DNA from: JBOHPP01 sp050731755
GTDB lineage: Bacteria; Methylomirabilota; Methylomirabilia; Rokubacteriales; CSP1-6
Length of the DNA stretch: 28,927 nucleotides
Reading direction: 5' to 3'
Assembly (NCBI GenBank): GCA_050731755.1
Contig: JBOHPP010000175.1
Location: forward strand, 1-28,927
The first letter of the stretch is position 1, and the number at the start of each line of letters is the position of its first letter. Below the pieces are notes generated by a model. It worked only from the letters and a program-made list of their open reading frames with translations. It was not told the DNA's origin and searched no databases. Below, piece by piece: positions 1 to 7,684 of the stretch. The translations under genes were made by a program, and so were the position numbers.

Positions 1-379
1 GGCCTACCTCCTCCAGCACCGCGCGGGCCCGGGCCGCGGCGGTGGCCGGGTCCGGGTGGCGCCCCAGCGCGCCCACCGTCACGTTGCGCAGCACGCTAAG
101 GTGCGGGAAGGGACGCACGATCTGAAAGGTGCGGACCATGCCCAGCGCGTTGATGCGGTGCGGCTTCAAGCCGGTGATGACCCGACCGCGAAAGCGCACC
201 GAGCCCGCGTCGGGCCCGAGGAACCCCGAGAGCAGCGCGAACACGGTGGTCTTGCCGGCGCCGTTGGGCCCGATGAGGCCCACGATCTCGCCCTCGCCCA
301 CGTCGAAGGAAAGATCCCGCACGGCCTGCAGTCCGCCGAAGCGCTTGCTGAGGCCGCGCACCTCGAGCAACGGTGTCAT
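1..379 (-). CDS. livG: Branched-chain amino acid-type ABC transporter ATP-binding protein (LivG-like), C-terminus cut by window edge
   Basis: The first 126 residues of a cytoplasmic ABC ATPase of the Liv/HAAT family are visible; the rest lies outside the window. The Walker A motif GPNGAGKTT is at about residues 37-45, and the Q-loop Gln lies in the segment VRTFQIVRPF typical of LivG. The signature and Walker B motifs are beyond the edge. The ATG (377-379) overlaps the livM stop codon by 3 nt within an ATGA junction, so translation is probably coupled. It is the last visible gene of the binding protein-livH-livM-livG operon. A LivF-type second ATPase would be expected next, outside the window. 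Substrate cannot be read from this subunit. Confidence 0.93.
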   Translation of the reverse strand, partial: MTPLLEVRGLSKRFGGLQAVRDLSFDVGEGEIVGLIGPNGAGKTTVFALLSGFLGPDAGSVRFRGRVITGLKPHRINALGMVRTFQIVRPFPHLSVLRNVTVGALGRHPDPATAAARARAVLEEVG

Positions 380-1332
380 GCGCGATTCCGTGCGAGGTGC
401 TGTCTCAGAAAGGGCCAGGCGCCCTGGGGCACGAAGAGGACGACCAGGATCAGCAGGACGCCGTAGACGATGAGGTGCATGCCGCTCCAGCCGCCCGTGG
501 CGAAGTAGAGGCGAGACAGCTCGGCCAGCGGACTCAGGATGAAGGAGCCCAGAATGGGGCCGAGCAGCGTGCCGGCCCCACCCACGATGGGCCGGATGAC
601 GATCTCGACCGACAGCGGAATGCCGAACACGGTATTGGGCTGGAGCGAGAAGAGATAAAAGGCATAGAACGTTCCGCCGATTCCCGTGAGAAACGATGAA
701 ACGATCATAGCCAGCATCTTGTACTTGAACGTGTCGACGCCCAGGGCTTCGGCGGCGTCCTCGTCCTCGCGGATGGCCGCCAGGTAGGTGCCGAAGCGGC
801 GTCGCTCGATGACCCAGGCCACCAGGGTGGCCAGCAGCATGAGGCCGAGCGCGATGTAGTAGTAGGCCCGATTGTCGCCGAACTGGAAGTTTCGGGGCTC
901 GCCGGTGAAGGTGATGTAGAAGCCCAGCGCCCCGCCGATGGCGTCAGTGTTCAAGGCGAGGATCCGGCACACCTCGGCGAACGCCACCGTGAGCAAGACG
1001 AAGTAGAATCCCCGCAGCCCGAAGCGGAAGCCGAGGTAGCCGATGAGCGCTCCCAGCAGGGCGGCCAGCGTCCCGCCCAGGAACATTCCCAGCCACGGCG
1101 TCAGCCCGGCGTGCACCAGCAGCACCGCCGAGGTGTAGCCGCCGATGCCCACGAAGGCCGCGTGGCCGACGGAAAGCTGCCCGCCATAGCCGCCCACGAT
1201 GTTCCAGGCCTGTCCGAGGTAGCCGTAGAAGAAGATGAAGATGAACACGGTGAGGGCGTACGAGCCGAGCACGGCCGGCAAGGCCAGCAGGATGATCGTC
1301 GCCAGGGCGCCGAGCAGGAGTCCGAGATTCAT
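376..1332 (-). CDS. livM: Branched-chain amino acid-type ABC transporter permease LivM
   Basis: A 318-residue integral membrane permease of the LivM family, which pairs with LivH to form the transmembrane channel of HAAT-type ABC importers. It shows about eight hydrophobic segments, the family phrase GGYGGQLSVGHAAFVGIGGYT near residues 47-67 and the cytoplasmic loop AIREDEDAAEALGVD that contacts the ATPases. Length matches stand-alone LivM, with no fused ATPase. Its start overlaps the livH stop by 4 nt and its end overlaps livG, a tightly coupled operon. Substrates in this family include branched-chain amino acids, amides, urea and aromatic acids, so the symbol reflects family, not proven substrate. 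Confidence 0.94.
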   Translation of the reverse strand: MNLGLLLGALATIILLALPAVLGSYALTVFIFIFFYGYLGQAWNIVGGYGGQLSVGHAAFVGIGGYTSAVLLVHAGLTPWLGMFLGGTLAALLGALIGYLGFRFGLRGFYFVLLTVAFAEVCRILALNTDAIGGALGFYITFTGEPRNFQFGDNRAYYYIALGLMLLATLVAWVIERRRFGTYLAAIREDEDAAEALGVDTFKYKMLAMIVSSFLTGIGGTFYAFYLFSLQPNTVFGIPLSVEIVIRPIVGGAGTLLGPILGSFILSPLAELSRLYFATGGWSGMHLIVYGVLLILVVLFVPQGAWPFLRQHLARNRA

Positions 1333-2198
1333 GGGCGGCGCCCGAACAGCCCGGCCGGCCGCACGAGCAGGATGAGAATCAGCAGCGAGAAGCTGACGAT
1401 CTCCTTCAGCGATGGCGAGAGGAAGACGGCGCCCAGCGACTCGGCCACGGCCACCAGGAGTCCGCCGAAGAACGCCCCGACCAGGCTGCCCATGCCGCCG
1501 ATGATGACGATGTTGAACGAGGTCACCGACGCCGAAAGGCCGGAGGCCGGCTGGAACGGCAGGAGTGCCGAGACCAACGCGCCGGCCACGCCCACGCAGG
1601 CAGTGCCGATCCCGAAGGCCACGACGTACACGCGGCGGACGTCGGCGCCGATCACCAGGGCTCCGTAGGTGTTGTCGGCCGCCGCCCGGATCGTCTTGCC
1701 CAGATCGGTCCGGGACAGAAACAGGTAAAGCAGCACGGTCATCAGAATGGCCACGGCGAAGGTCACCAGCCGGGCCAGGTCAACGAACAGCCCGCCCAGC
1801 CACAGGGTTGAGCCGGAGAGGGCGGAGCGCACGCGCTGCGGGTCGGGACCGAACACCAGGAGCGCGACGTTCTCGAGCACCAACGCGACGCCGAGCATGA
1901 GCAGGATCTGCATCTCGTGCGGCGCATCGACGATCGGCTGCACCAGCGCGCGCTGCACCACCGCGCCCAGCAGAAACAGCCCGGCCGCGCAGACCATGAA
2001 GCTCAGGGCGGGATCGAGGCCGGCCCGCTCGGACAGCACCAGGGCCAGGTACATGCCCCACACCATCATGTCGCCGTGCGCGAAGTTGACGACCCGCATG
2101 ACGCCGAAGATCAGGCTCAGCCCCACGGCCATGAGGCTGTAGACGCCGCCGAACAGGATGCCGTTCAGCAGCCCCTGACCGACGAGCGTGGGATCCAC
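1329..2198 (-). CDS. livH: Branched-chain amino acid-type ABC transporter permease LivH
   Basis: A 289-residue integral membrane permease of the LivH family and partner of LivM. The N-terminal GLLNGILFGGVYSLMAVGLS and the following VMRVVNFAHGDM are the family hallmark. The segment IIGGMGSLVGAFFGG near the C-terminal third is the conserved cytoplasmic loop of HAAT permeases. It lies 40 nt downstream of the binding-protein stop codon, with a GC-rich hairpin in the gap that may lower permease expression relative to the binding protein. It ends in a 4-nt overlap with livM. Family assignment is firm; the transported compound is unknown. Confidence 0.94.
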   Translation of the reverse strand: MDPTLVGQGLLNGILFGGVYSLMAVGLSLIFGVMRVVNFAHGDMMVWGMYLALVLSERAGLDPALSFMVCAAGLFLLGAVVQRALVQPIVDAPHEMQILLMLGVALVLENVALLVFGPDPQRVRSALSGSTLWLGGLFVDLARLVTFAVAILMTVLLYLFLSRTDLGKTIRAAADNTYGALVIGADVRRVYVVAFGIGTACVGVAGALVSALLPFQPASGLSASVTSFNIVIIGGMGSLVGAFFGGLLVAVAESLGAVFLSPSLKEIVSFSLLILILLVRPAGLFGRRP

Positions 2199-2221
2199 CG
2201 GCGAAGTGGACCGGGAGCGGA

Positions 2222-2237
2222 GGCGCCCCCGGGCGCC
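2222..2237 (-). promoter_or_regulatory. GC-rich intercistronic hairpin directly after the Liv-type binding-protein gene
   Basis: A GGCGCCC / GGGCGCC inverted repeat with almost no loop lies 2-17 nt downstream of the binding-protein stop codon and before livH. There is no T-tract, so a full terminator is unlikely. Hairpins at this place in binding-protein operons often stabilise the upstream mRNA and raise binding-protein levels over permease. Function is inferred from position; short GC-rich palindromes can also arise by chance in this genome. Confidence 0.4.
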
Positions 2238-2238
2238 C

Positions 2239-3504
2239 TTACATCTTGGGCCGGGGAAAGACGACCGAGGCCTGAGCCGCCTCCTTGGGCCAGACGACGA
2301 GCGGCTTGTTCTTGAGAATCTGGATCATCGCGGTGGAGGCGTTGGCGTTGTCGCCGTTGTCGTTGAAGCGAATCGGGCCGGCGGCCACCGCCACCTGACC
2401 GCCGAGGTTCGTCTTCTTGATCGCCTCCACGAGCGCGTCGGCCCCGGTCGCCTTGGCCCGCTCGAGCACGTCGGCCATGACGGAGACGGCGTCGTAGGTG
2501 TAGGCGGCGTTGGCGTCCAGGTACTTGCCGCCCGCCCGCTTGACGTGCTCGTCGGACAGCTTCTGCGTGGCCGGGGCCTTGAGGTTGGGCCAGACCGTGC
2601 TGCTCATCACGTACTCGATGTGTTCCTTGAGGATCTCCAGCTGCCGTGGCTCGTAGAGGCCGGGGGCGCCGGGACTGATGACGCCCAGCAGGTCCATCCG
2701 CTGCCGGGTCAACTCCTGCAGCAGCAGAATGGCCGTGGTCGGGCGCGTGATGGGAGCCAGCACGTCCGGCTTGAGGGATTTGGCCCGCGACACCTCGGTG
2801 GAGAGGTCCTTGGCGTCTTCGGGGAAGGGGATCACCTCGACGATCTCGAAGCCGGGACTGGCGGCTTTGACGGCGTTCACGAACGACTCGGACTGCGGCT
2901 TGCCGAAGGCGTCGTTGGTGAACATGACCACCACCCGCTTGGGCGCGGTCTTCGTCTCCTTGAAGATCTCGGTCATGTACTGCACGGCCTTGGCCCCGAA
3001 GGTGGCGGTGGTGGGGAACACGCGGTAGACGTACTGGGTCTTCTGCTTGCCCTCCTTCACCGAGCGGGCCACGTTGGCGGTGATGACGTCGGCCGCGCCG
3101 ATGTCGACGATGAACGGCACCTGGCGCTGCTGGGCCACCGGCACCATGGCCATGATGTGCCCGGAGTGGAAGGCGCCGGTCAGCATGGTGGCCCCATCGT
3201 TGATGAGGCGCTCGGCCACGGTGCGGGCCACCTCGGGCTTGCTCTCCGAGTCCCCGGTCAACAGCTCGAGCCGGGCGCCACCCATGGATTTGATCCCACC
3301 GGCAGCGTTGATGGCGTCCACGGCGATCTGGCCGCCCAGGCGGCAGAGCTGACCGACCTCGGCTAGCGGGCCGGTCACCGGGTGCACCGCCCCGATCTTG
3401 ATGGTCCGGCCCTGAGCGCGCAATGGAAGCGGAACGCCAGCCACGAGGGCGCTGGCGGCGGCGGTCTTGAGGAACCGGCGACGGCTCGCTCGCGGTGTCG
3501 TCAT
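2239..3504 (-). CDS. ABC transporter substrate-binding protein, Liv/HAAT family (Peripla_BP_6), Tat-exported
   Basis: A 421-residue periplasmic receptor for the adjacent LivHMG transporter. The start at 3504 is chosen because it gives a textbook Tat signal (SRRRFLKT, hydrophobic stretch, LRAQG cleavage region) and is preceded at proper spacing by the ribosome site AAAGGAGA. The frame stays open further upstream but that part is antisense to the dioxygenase gene. The mature protein begins IKIGAVHPVTGPLAEVGQ, the classic opening of type I receptors, followed by an ANVARSVKEGKQ loop and the hinge-region repeats of the fold. Tat export, rather than Sec, implies folding before export. Ligand unknown: this family binds amino acids, amides, aromatic acids and more. 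Confidence 0.93.
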   Translation of the reverse strand: MTTPRASRRRFLKTAAASALVAGVPLPLRAQGRTIKIGAVHPVTGPLAEVGQLCRLGGQIAVDAINAAGGIKSMGGARLELLTGDSESKPEVARTVAERLINDGATMLTGAFHSGHIMAMVPVAQQRQVPFIVDIGAADVITANVARSVKEGKQKTQYVYRVFPTTATFGAKAVQYMTEIFKETKTAPKRVVVMFTNDAFGKPQSESFVNAVKAASPGFEIVEVIPFPEDAKDLSTEVSRAKSLKPDVLAPITRPTTAILLLQELTRQRMDLLGVISPGAPGLYEPRQLEILKEHIEYVMSSTVWPNLKAPATQKLSDEHVKRAGGKYLDANAAYTYDAVSVMADVLERAKATGADALVEAIKKTNLGGQVAVAAGPIRFNDNGDNANASTAMIQILKNKPLVVWPKEAAQASVVFPRPKM

Positions 3505-3549
3505 CACGCGTCTCCTTTGCCGAGACTCTCCGCCAATAGCGGTGGTCGG

Positions 3550-3578
3550 GTTGTAACGGAAGACGCGCACGGTGTCAA
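3550..3578 (-). promoter_or_regulatory. Sigma70-like promoter of the Liv-type operon
   Basis: Reading the minus strand, TTGACA (3573-3578) is followed after exactly 17 nt by TACAAC (3550-3555). The predicted transcript would start near 3543, giving a leader of about 40 nt that contains the AAAGGAGA ribosome site. It lies back to back with a second TTGACA on the plus strand (3604). Confidence 0.5.
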
Positions 3579-3603
3579 CCATCGCCGTGGAAATCAGCGC
3601 GTC

Positions 3604-3632
3604 TTGACACCGTCCCGCGCGGGTGGTGAAGT
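3604..3632 (+). promoter_or_regulatory. Possible promoter for the LigB/LigA-like pair
   Basis: TTGACA at 3604-3609 is followed after 17 nt by the poor -10 candidate TGAAGT. The -35 and the C following it match the other TTGACAC boxes of this window. A GGGAGGG ribosome site lies just before the ATG at 3661. The weak -10 keeps confidence low. Confidence 0.3.
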
Positions 3633-3660
3633 GGGCGTCACCGCCGGACCGGGAGGGTTC

Positions 3661-4494
3661 ATGGCCGAGATCGTCGCGGCTGCGCTCACGTCCCACGCCC
3701 CGCTCATCACGGGACGGCCCGAGGTGTCGCGGCCCGAGCAGCGGGACCGGCTCTACGCCGCCTTCCAGGAGTTGCGCCGGCGGCTGGCCGCGGCGCGTCC
3801 CGATCTCGTCGTGATGTTCGTGAACGATCACCTGCAGAACTTCCCGTACAGCAACATGCCCGCCTTCTGCGTGGGTCTGGCCGGGGCTTACGACGCGCCG
3901 AGCCCGGGCGGAGCCCGGTTGATGCGGATCCCGCCGCGCCAGGTGCCCGGCGCGCCCGCGTGGGGCATGGCGCTCCTCGAGCGTGGCCTCGCCGGCGGCA
4001 TCGATTTCGCCTACTCCTACGAGATCGAAAGCTGGGACGAGTTGTCGGTGCCGCTGCACTTCCTGGCGCCCGAAGGCACCGTCCCGATCGCGCCGATCTA
4101 TACGAACTGCGCGGCGCCCCCGCTGACCACCCTCCGGCGCTGCCACGAAGTCGGGGCCTTCGTGGGATCATTCATCCGCGCCCGGCCCGCCTCCGAGCGC
4201 GTCGCGCTGCTCGCCACCGGCGGGATCTCGCACTGGGTGGGCACGCCCGAGACCGGACGGATCAACCCGGAGTTCGATCAGCGCGTGCTGGATCACGTCG
4301 CCCGCGCCGACGTCGAGCCGCTGCTCCGCCTCACGTGGGAGGAGATCGAGCGCGACGGTGGCAACGGCGGGCAGGAGATCCGCAACTGGCTCGCGCTGCT
4401 CGGCGCGGTTCCCGGCTGGAAGGGCGAGGTCCTGGCCTACGAGCCGGTGGCCGAGTGGATCACCGGCTGCGCGACGGTGTGGGTGCATCCATGA
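3661..4494 (+). CDS. Class III extradiol ring-cleavage dioxygenase, LigB-like catalytic subunit
   Basis: A 277-residue cytoplasmic protein of the LigB superfamily (protocatechuate 4,5-dioxygenase beta-subunit type), which opens catecholic rings with a non-haem Fe(II). Visible candidates for the metal ligands are H12 (TSHAPL), H57 (VNDH) and E239 (GGQEIRNWL). H191 in GGISHW matches the family's conserved catalytic His. The second catalytic His, normally in a DH motif before a PL segment, is absent: the segment reads ESWDELSVPL around residues 123-132. Length is slightly below LigB (about 300). It shares a 4-nt ATGA overlap with a LigA-like gene, supporting a heterodimeric enzyme. The ring substrate is unknown. 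Confidence 0.85.
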   Translation: MAEIVAAALTSHAPLITGRPEVSRPEQRDRLYAAFQELRRRLAAARPDLVVMFVNDHLQNFPYSNMPAFCVGLAGAYDAPSPGGARLMRIPPRQVPGAPAWGMALLERGLAGGIDFAYSYEIESWDELSVPLHFLAPEGTVPIAPIYTNCAAPPLTTLRRCHEVGAFVGSFIRARPASERVALLATGGISHWVGTPETGRINPEFDQRVLDHVARADVEPLLRLTWEEIERDGGNGGQEIRNWLALLGAVPGWKGEVLAYEPVAEWITGCATVWVHP

Positions 4495-4706
4495 TCCGAA
4501 CCTCGTACGCTCTCAACAAGCTCCTGACCGGCGTGGCCCGGCAGCACGTCACCAAGGAGAAGCTCACCGACGAGGAGCTCGCCGGTCACCACCTCAGCGA
4601 CGACGAGCGGGCCGCCCTCCGGGCCGGCGACATCGCCGCGCTCTACCGACTGGGCGCCAACCCCTATCTGATCCGCCGCGTGTTTCGGCCCCGCTTCCCG
4701 ATCTGA
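4491..4706 (+). CDS. LigA-like small subunit of extradiol dioxygenase
   Basis: A 71-residue protein matching the LigA (alpha-subunit) domain of LigAB-type extradiol dioxygenases. The conserved stretch LSDDERAALRAGDIAALYRL followed by GANPYLI corresponds to the helical lid that LigA places over the LigB active site. It is about half the length of classical LigA (about 139 residues), so only the core helices are kept. The ATG overlaps the end of the LigB-like gene by 4 nt, implying coupled translation and a 1:1 complex. No transcription stop is obvious before the next promoter at 4732. Confidence 0.8.
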   Translation: MIRTSYALNKLLTGVARQHVTKEKLTDEELAGHHLSDDERAALRAGDIAALYRLGANPYLIRRVFRPRFPI

Positions 4707-4731
4707 TCCTTACCGGTCGGGGACACACGCT

Positions 4732-4760
4732 TTGACACGTGGGGCCCACCCGCTTATCCT
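4732..4760 (+). promoter_or_regulatory. Sigma70-like promoter of the TRAP-hydantoinase operon
   Basis: TTGACA (4732-4737), a 17-nt spacer and TATCCT (4755-4760) form the best promoter match in the window. The transcript would begin near 4767, about 67 nt before the dctP ATG. It would drive dctP, the racemase-like gene, dctQ, dctM, hyuA, hyuB and probably the Asp-box gene, since no gap up to 14038 is larger than about 55 nt. Confidence 0.6.
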
Positions 4761-4833
4761 CACCGCGCCCCGTCGGGGGCCCAGGCTCGCGGGTGCCGGC
4801 TCGCTCCTGGAGACGTTCACCACGGAGGCTGCC

Positions 4834-5919
4834 ATGCGCCGTCACGTCGTCCTCGCGGTCGTCCTCACGCTCATCGTCGCCCACGGCTCCGGACCGGCAC
4901 GCGCCCAGGAGACGACCCTCGGTCCGGGACCCAAGCTGAGCCTCACCGCGCTTTCCCATCCGATCCCCACGCATCCGCAGTACGCCAAGCTGGACGTTCT
5001 CTACTATCGCGAGCTGATCCCCAAGCGCAGCGGGGGGCGCATCGAGGTCAAGGGCGCCACCTGGTCGGAGATGAACATCACCGGCTACGAGATCGTCCGG
5101 ATGACCCGCCAGGGTCAGATCGACATCGGCAACTCCCCGCTCACGTACATCGCGCAGGATGTGCCGGTGCTGGACGCCGCCGACCTGGCCGGGCTCAACC
5201 CCACCGTGGAACAGGCCCGCCAGGTCTTCAACGCCCTGGTCCCGGTGGTCAACAAGGAGCTGGAGAAGTTCAACGTCAAGATCATCGGCAGCAATCCGTA
5301 CCCGGCGCAGATCCTGTTCTGCCGCCGGGCCATCAAGGATCTCGCCGACCTCAAGGGGCGCAAGGTGCGCACGTTCGGCCCGACACTGAACGACCTCGTC
5401 GCCGCGCTCGGCGGGACGCCAGTGAGCCTGGCCTATGCCGAGACCTACGTCGCGCTCGAGCGCGGCGTGGTGGATTGCGCCATCACCGGTTCGGGCAGCG
5501 GCAACGCCGCCAAGTGGTATGAGGTGACGACGCACCAGTACACGCTGCCGCTCAGCTGGGCCGTCTCTGGATACTTCACGAACCTGGCCTGGTGGAACCG
5601 ACTGAACCCGGACGTGCGGAAGTTCCTCGAGGCCACGTGGAAGGAGATCGAGGACCGCCAGTGGCAGTTCGGCGGCGTGGAGCTCACGCAGGACGGCATC
5701 GACTGCAACGCGGGCCGGCCCACGTGCAAGGTAGGCACCCTTGACAAGGACTCGCCGATGGTCGAGGTCAAGCCGACCGACGCCGACCGGGCGTTGCTCA
5801 AGCGGCTCCTGTCCGAGACCATCCTGCCGGCGTGGGTCAAGCGCTGCGGCGCCCGCTGCGGAGACATCTATAACGAGGTGGTGGCTCCGATCGCCGGCGT
5901 GAAGTACACGCCGCGGTAG
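4834..5919 (+). CDS. dctP: TRAP transporter periplasmic receptor, DctP family
   Basis: A 361-residue extracytoplasmic solute receptor of the DctP family, delivering its ligand to the DctQ/DctM pair encoded two genes downstream. The start at 4834 gives a clean Sec signal peptide (MRRH, then a hydrophobic run, then GPARAQE) and has a CGGAGG ribosome site. The family core lies at DLKGRKVRTFGPTLNDLVA, containing the conserved Arg that grips a ligand carboxylate, followed by YVALERGVVDCAITGSG. Cysteines CGARCGD near the C-terminus could form a disulfide. The ligand is probably an organic acid or acidic amide; the neighbouring hydantoinase genes hint at a ring amide or N-carbamoyl acid, which is inference. 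Confidence 0.92.
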   Translation: MRRHVVLAVVLTLIVAHGSGPARAQETTLGPGPKLSLTALSHPIPTHPQYAKLDVLYYRELIPKRSGGRIEVKGATWSEMNITGYEIVRMTRQGQIDIGNSPLTYIAQDVPVLDAADLAGLNPTVEQARQVFNALVPVVNKELEKFNVKIIGSNPYPAQILFCRRAIKDLADLKGRKVRTFGPTLNDLVAALGGTPVSLAYAETYVALERGVVDCAITGSGSGNAAKWYEVTTHQYTLPLSWAVSGYFTNLAWWNRLNPDVRKFLEATWKEIEDRQWQFGGVELTQDGIDCNAGRPTCKVGTLDKDSPMVEVKPTDADRALLKRLLSETILPAWVKRCGARCGDIYNEVVAPIAGVKYTPR

Positions 5920-5936
5920 CGGACGGCGCGGGCCCG

Positions 5937-7082
5937 ATGCGCCTGCCTCGGCCCACCTGGTTCGAGATCGACCTCGACGCCGCGGCCGAGAACCTGCGCA
6001 CGGTCCGCCGCCTCGTCGGTCCCGACCGGAAGATCTTCGCCGTCCTGAAGGCGGACGCCTACGGGTTCGGCGCGCTTCCGATGGCCCGCGTCTTCGCCGC
6101 CCACGGCGCCGACGCGCTGGCTGTCGCCGACCTCGCCGAGGGTGTCCGCCTCCGGCGCCACGACCTGGCGTTGCCGATCCTCCTCTACCCCAGCGCGCTT
6201 CCGGAGATGGCTTCGGAGGTGCTCGCCCACGGCCTCCTGCCGACCCTGACCGACCTCGAGGGCGCCCGCGCCTACTCGGACGCGGCCCGCGGGCCCTGCC
6301 CCGTGTTCGTCAAGGTGGACGTCGGCCTGGAGCGGCTCGGCGTGGCCGCCGAGCAGACGGTGAAGGTCGTTCGCGCGATGCTCGAGCTGCCCCGCCTCCG
6401 ACTGGCCGGGCTCTGCGCGCATCCCCACGCGCCCCCCGAGGTCGACGCCGCGTACGTCGAGTGGCAACTGGCGCGGTTCACCGGGGTGATCCAGGAGCTC
6501 ACCGGTCAGGGAGTCGAGATCCCCATCCGGATGGTGGCCAGTTCCAGGCTCGTGCTGCGCTTCCCGCAGACGCACCTGAACGCCGTCGATCCCGGGTGGA
6601 TCCTCTACGGACTCACGCTGGCCACCGAGGCGCTGCCGCCGATCCCTCTGCGGCCGGCCTTTCGGGCGCTCAAGACGCGGCTCATCGCCGAGAAGGAGAT
6701 CGCGCCTCGCGCGCGCTTCGCGGACCGGGCCCCGTTCCCCGTCGCGGCGCCCATGCGACTGGGGGTGATCCCGATAGGCACGGCCGACGGCCTCGGCACC
6801 CTTCACGCCGGGCGGGTCCTGGTGCGGGGGCGCGCGGCGCCTCTGTCAGGATCTCCGGCGCTCGAGCACACCCGCGTCGACCTCACCGCCGTCCCCGACG
6901 CGCGAGTTGGCGACGAGGTCGTCCTCATCGGGCGCCAGGGAACGGAGGCCATCACGCCGGACGAGGTGGCCGCCCGCCACGGGCTCGAGCCCCACCGCCT
7001 GGCGCTCGCGGTGGGACCGCGGGTGGCGCGTGTGTTCCTGGCCGGCGGCGCGGTCGCAGAGACCCGGCCGCGGCCGGAGTGA
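5937..7082 (+). CDS. Alanine racemase-fold PLP protein with non-canonical active site
   Basis: A 381-residue fold-type III PLP protein: N-terminal barrel (about residues 8-235) with the PLP lysine K38 in KADAYGFG, and a C-terminal beta domain (about 245-375). K126 and R133 in KVDVGLERLG match residues kept in alanine racemases. Several others are changed: the catalytic Tyr of GYADG is T282 (GTADG), the Arg contacting the PLP ring nitrogen (RPG) is D218 (VDPGWILYG), and the CMDQ-type motif reads ALEH (308-311). A classical two-base racemase mechanism is therefore unlikely. The gene sits between dctP and dctQ, splitting a TRAP set, and ends in a 4-nt GTGA overlap with dctQ. It could be a racemase for another substrate, a decarboxylase-like or a lyase-like enzyme. 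Confidence 0.82.
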   Translation: MRLPRPTWFEIDLDAAAENLRTVRRLVGPDRKIFAVLKADAYGFGALPMARVFAAHGADALAVADLAEGVRLRRHDLALPILLYPSALPEMASEVLAHGLLPTLTDLEGARAYSDAARGPCPVFVKVDVGLERLGVAAEQTVKVVRAMLELPRLRLAGLCAHPHAPPEVDAAYVEWQLARFTGVIQELTGQGVEIPIRMVASSRLVLRFPQTHLNAVDPGWILYGLTLATEALPPIPLRPAFRALKTRLIAEKEIAPRARFADRAPFPVAAPMRLGVIPIGTADGLGTLHAGRVLVRGRAAPLSGSPALEHTRVDLTAVPDARVGDEVVLIGRQGTEAITPDEVAARHGLEPHRLALAVGPRVARVFLAGGAVAETRPRPE

Positions 7083-7684
7083 GCCGCGTGCTGGCCTTCC
7101 TCTCTGGCTGGCGCCGGCAGATCGAGCGCCTCGGTCACGTCATGAACGGCGCGGCCGGCTGGCTCTTCGTCGTCTGTGCGCTCTTCATCACCTTCGACGT
7201 GGTGAGCCGCCGGTTCTTCGGCTTCAGCTCACAGGCCACTGTCGAGGTCACCGGGTACATGCTGGCCTTCGGCATCGCCTGGGGGCTCACCGACGCGCTC
7301 GCCCGGCGGGCCCACATCCGGGTGGACGTGCTGGTGAACCGCCTGCCACCGGGCCTGCGGGCGTATATGCACGCGCTGGCCCTTCTGTTCCTCGTGGTGC
7401 TGGGCTTCTTCCTGGTCTGGCGGTGTTGGGCCGTCGTGCAGGACTCCTGGATGTTCGGCGCCCGCGACTCGAGCGCGCTGACGACGCCGCTCATCATCCC
7501 ACAGGGGCTGTGGGCGCTCGGCATCACCGTGTTCTTCCTGCTGGCCGCCCTGATGCTCGTCGAGGTCCTCCTCCTGCTGGCGCTGGGGCAGCGCGAGCGC
7601 GTGGATCGCCTGCTCGGGCCCCGCACCGTGAAGGAGGAGACCGCCGAGGCCCTCGAGGCCGCCGGAATGGCGCCGCCGCGATGA
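7079..7684 (+). CDS. dctQ: TRAP transporter small permease, DctQ family
   Basis: A 201-residue membrane protein with four hydrophobic segments, the expected topology of the small TRAP subunit. Family features include FDVVSRRFFG after the first segment, EVTGYMLAFGIAWGL in the second and the loop ARRAHIRVDVL. The GTG start at 7079 overlaps the preceding stop codon (GTGA). A second GTG at 7088, spaced better from the GGAG at 7076-7079, is an alternative start that loses three residues. It ends in a 4-nt ATGA overlap with dctM. The charged C-terminal tail (about residues 175-201) is cytoplasmic and poorly conserved. Confidence 0.9.
   Translation: MSRVLAFLSGWRRQIERLGHVMNGAAGWLFVVCALFITFDVVSRRFFGFSSQATVEVTGYMLAFGIAWGLTDALARRAHIRVDVLVNRLPPGLRAYMHALALLFLVVLGFFLVWRCWAVVQDSWMFGARDSSALTTPLIIPQGLWALGITVFFLLAALMLVEVLLLLALGQRERVDRLLGPRTVKEETAEALEAAGMAPPR

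Noticed and set aside
3505..4146. N-terminal extension of the Liv-type receptor in the same frame
   Set aside because: It would place over 200 low-complexity residues before a Tat signal peptide and is antisense to the LigB-like gene. ATG 3504 with AAAGGAGA is clearly the start.
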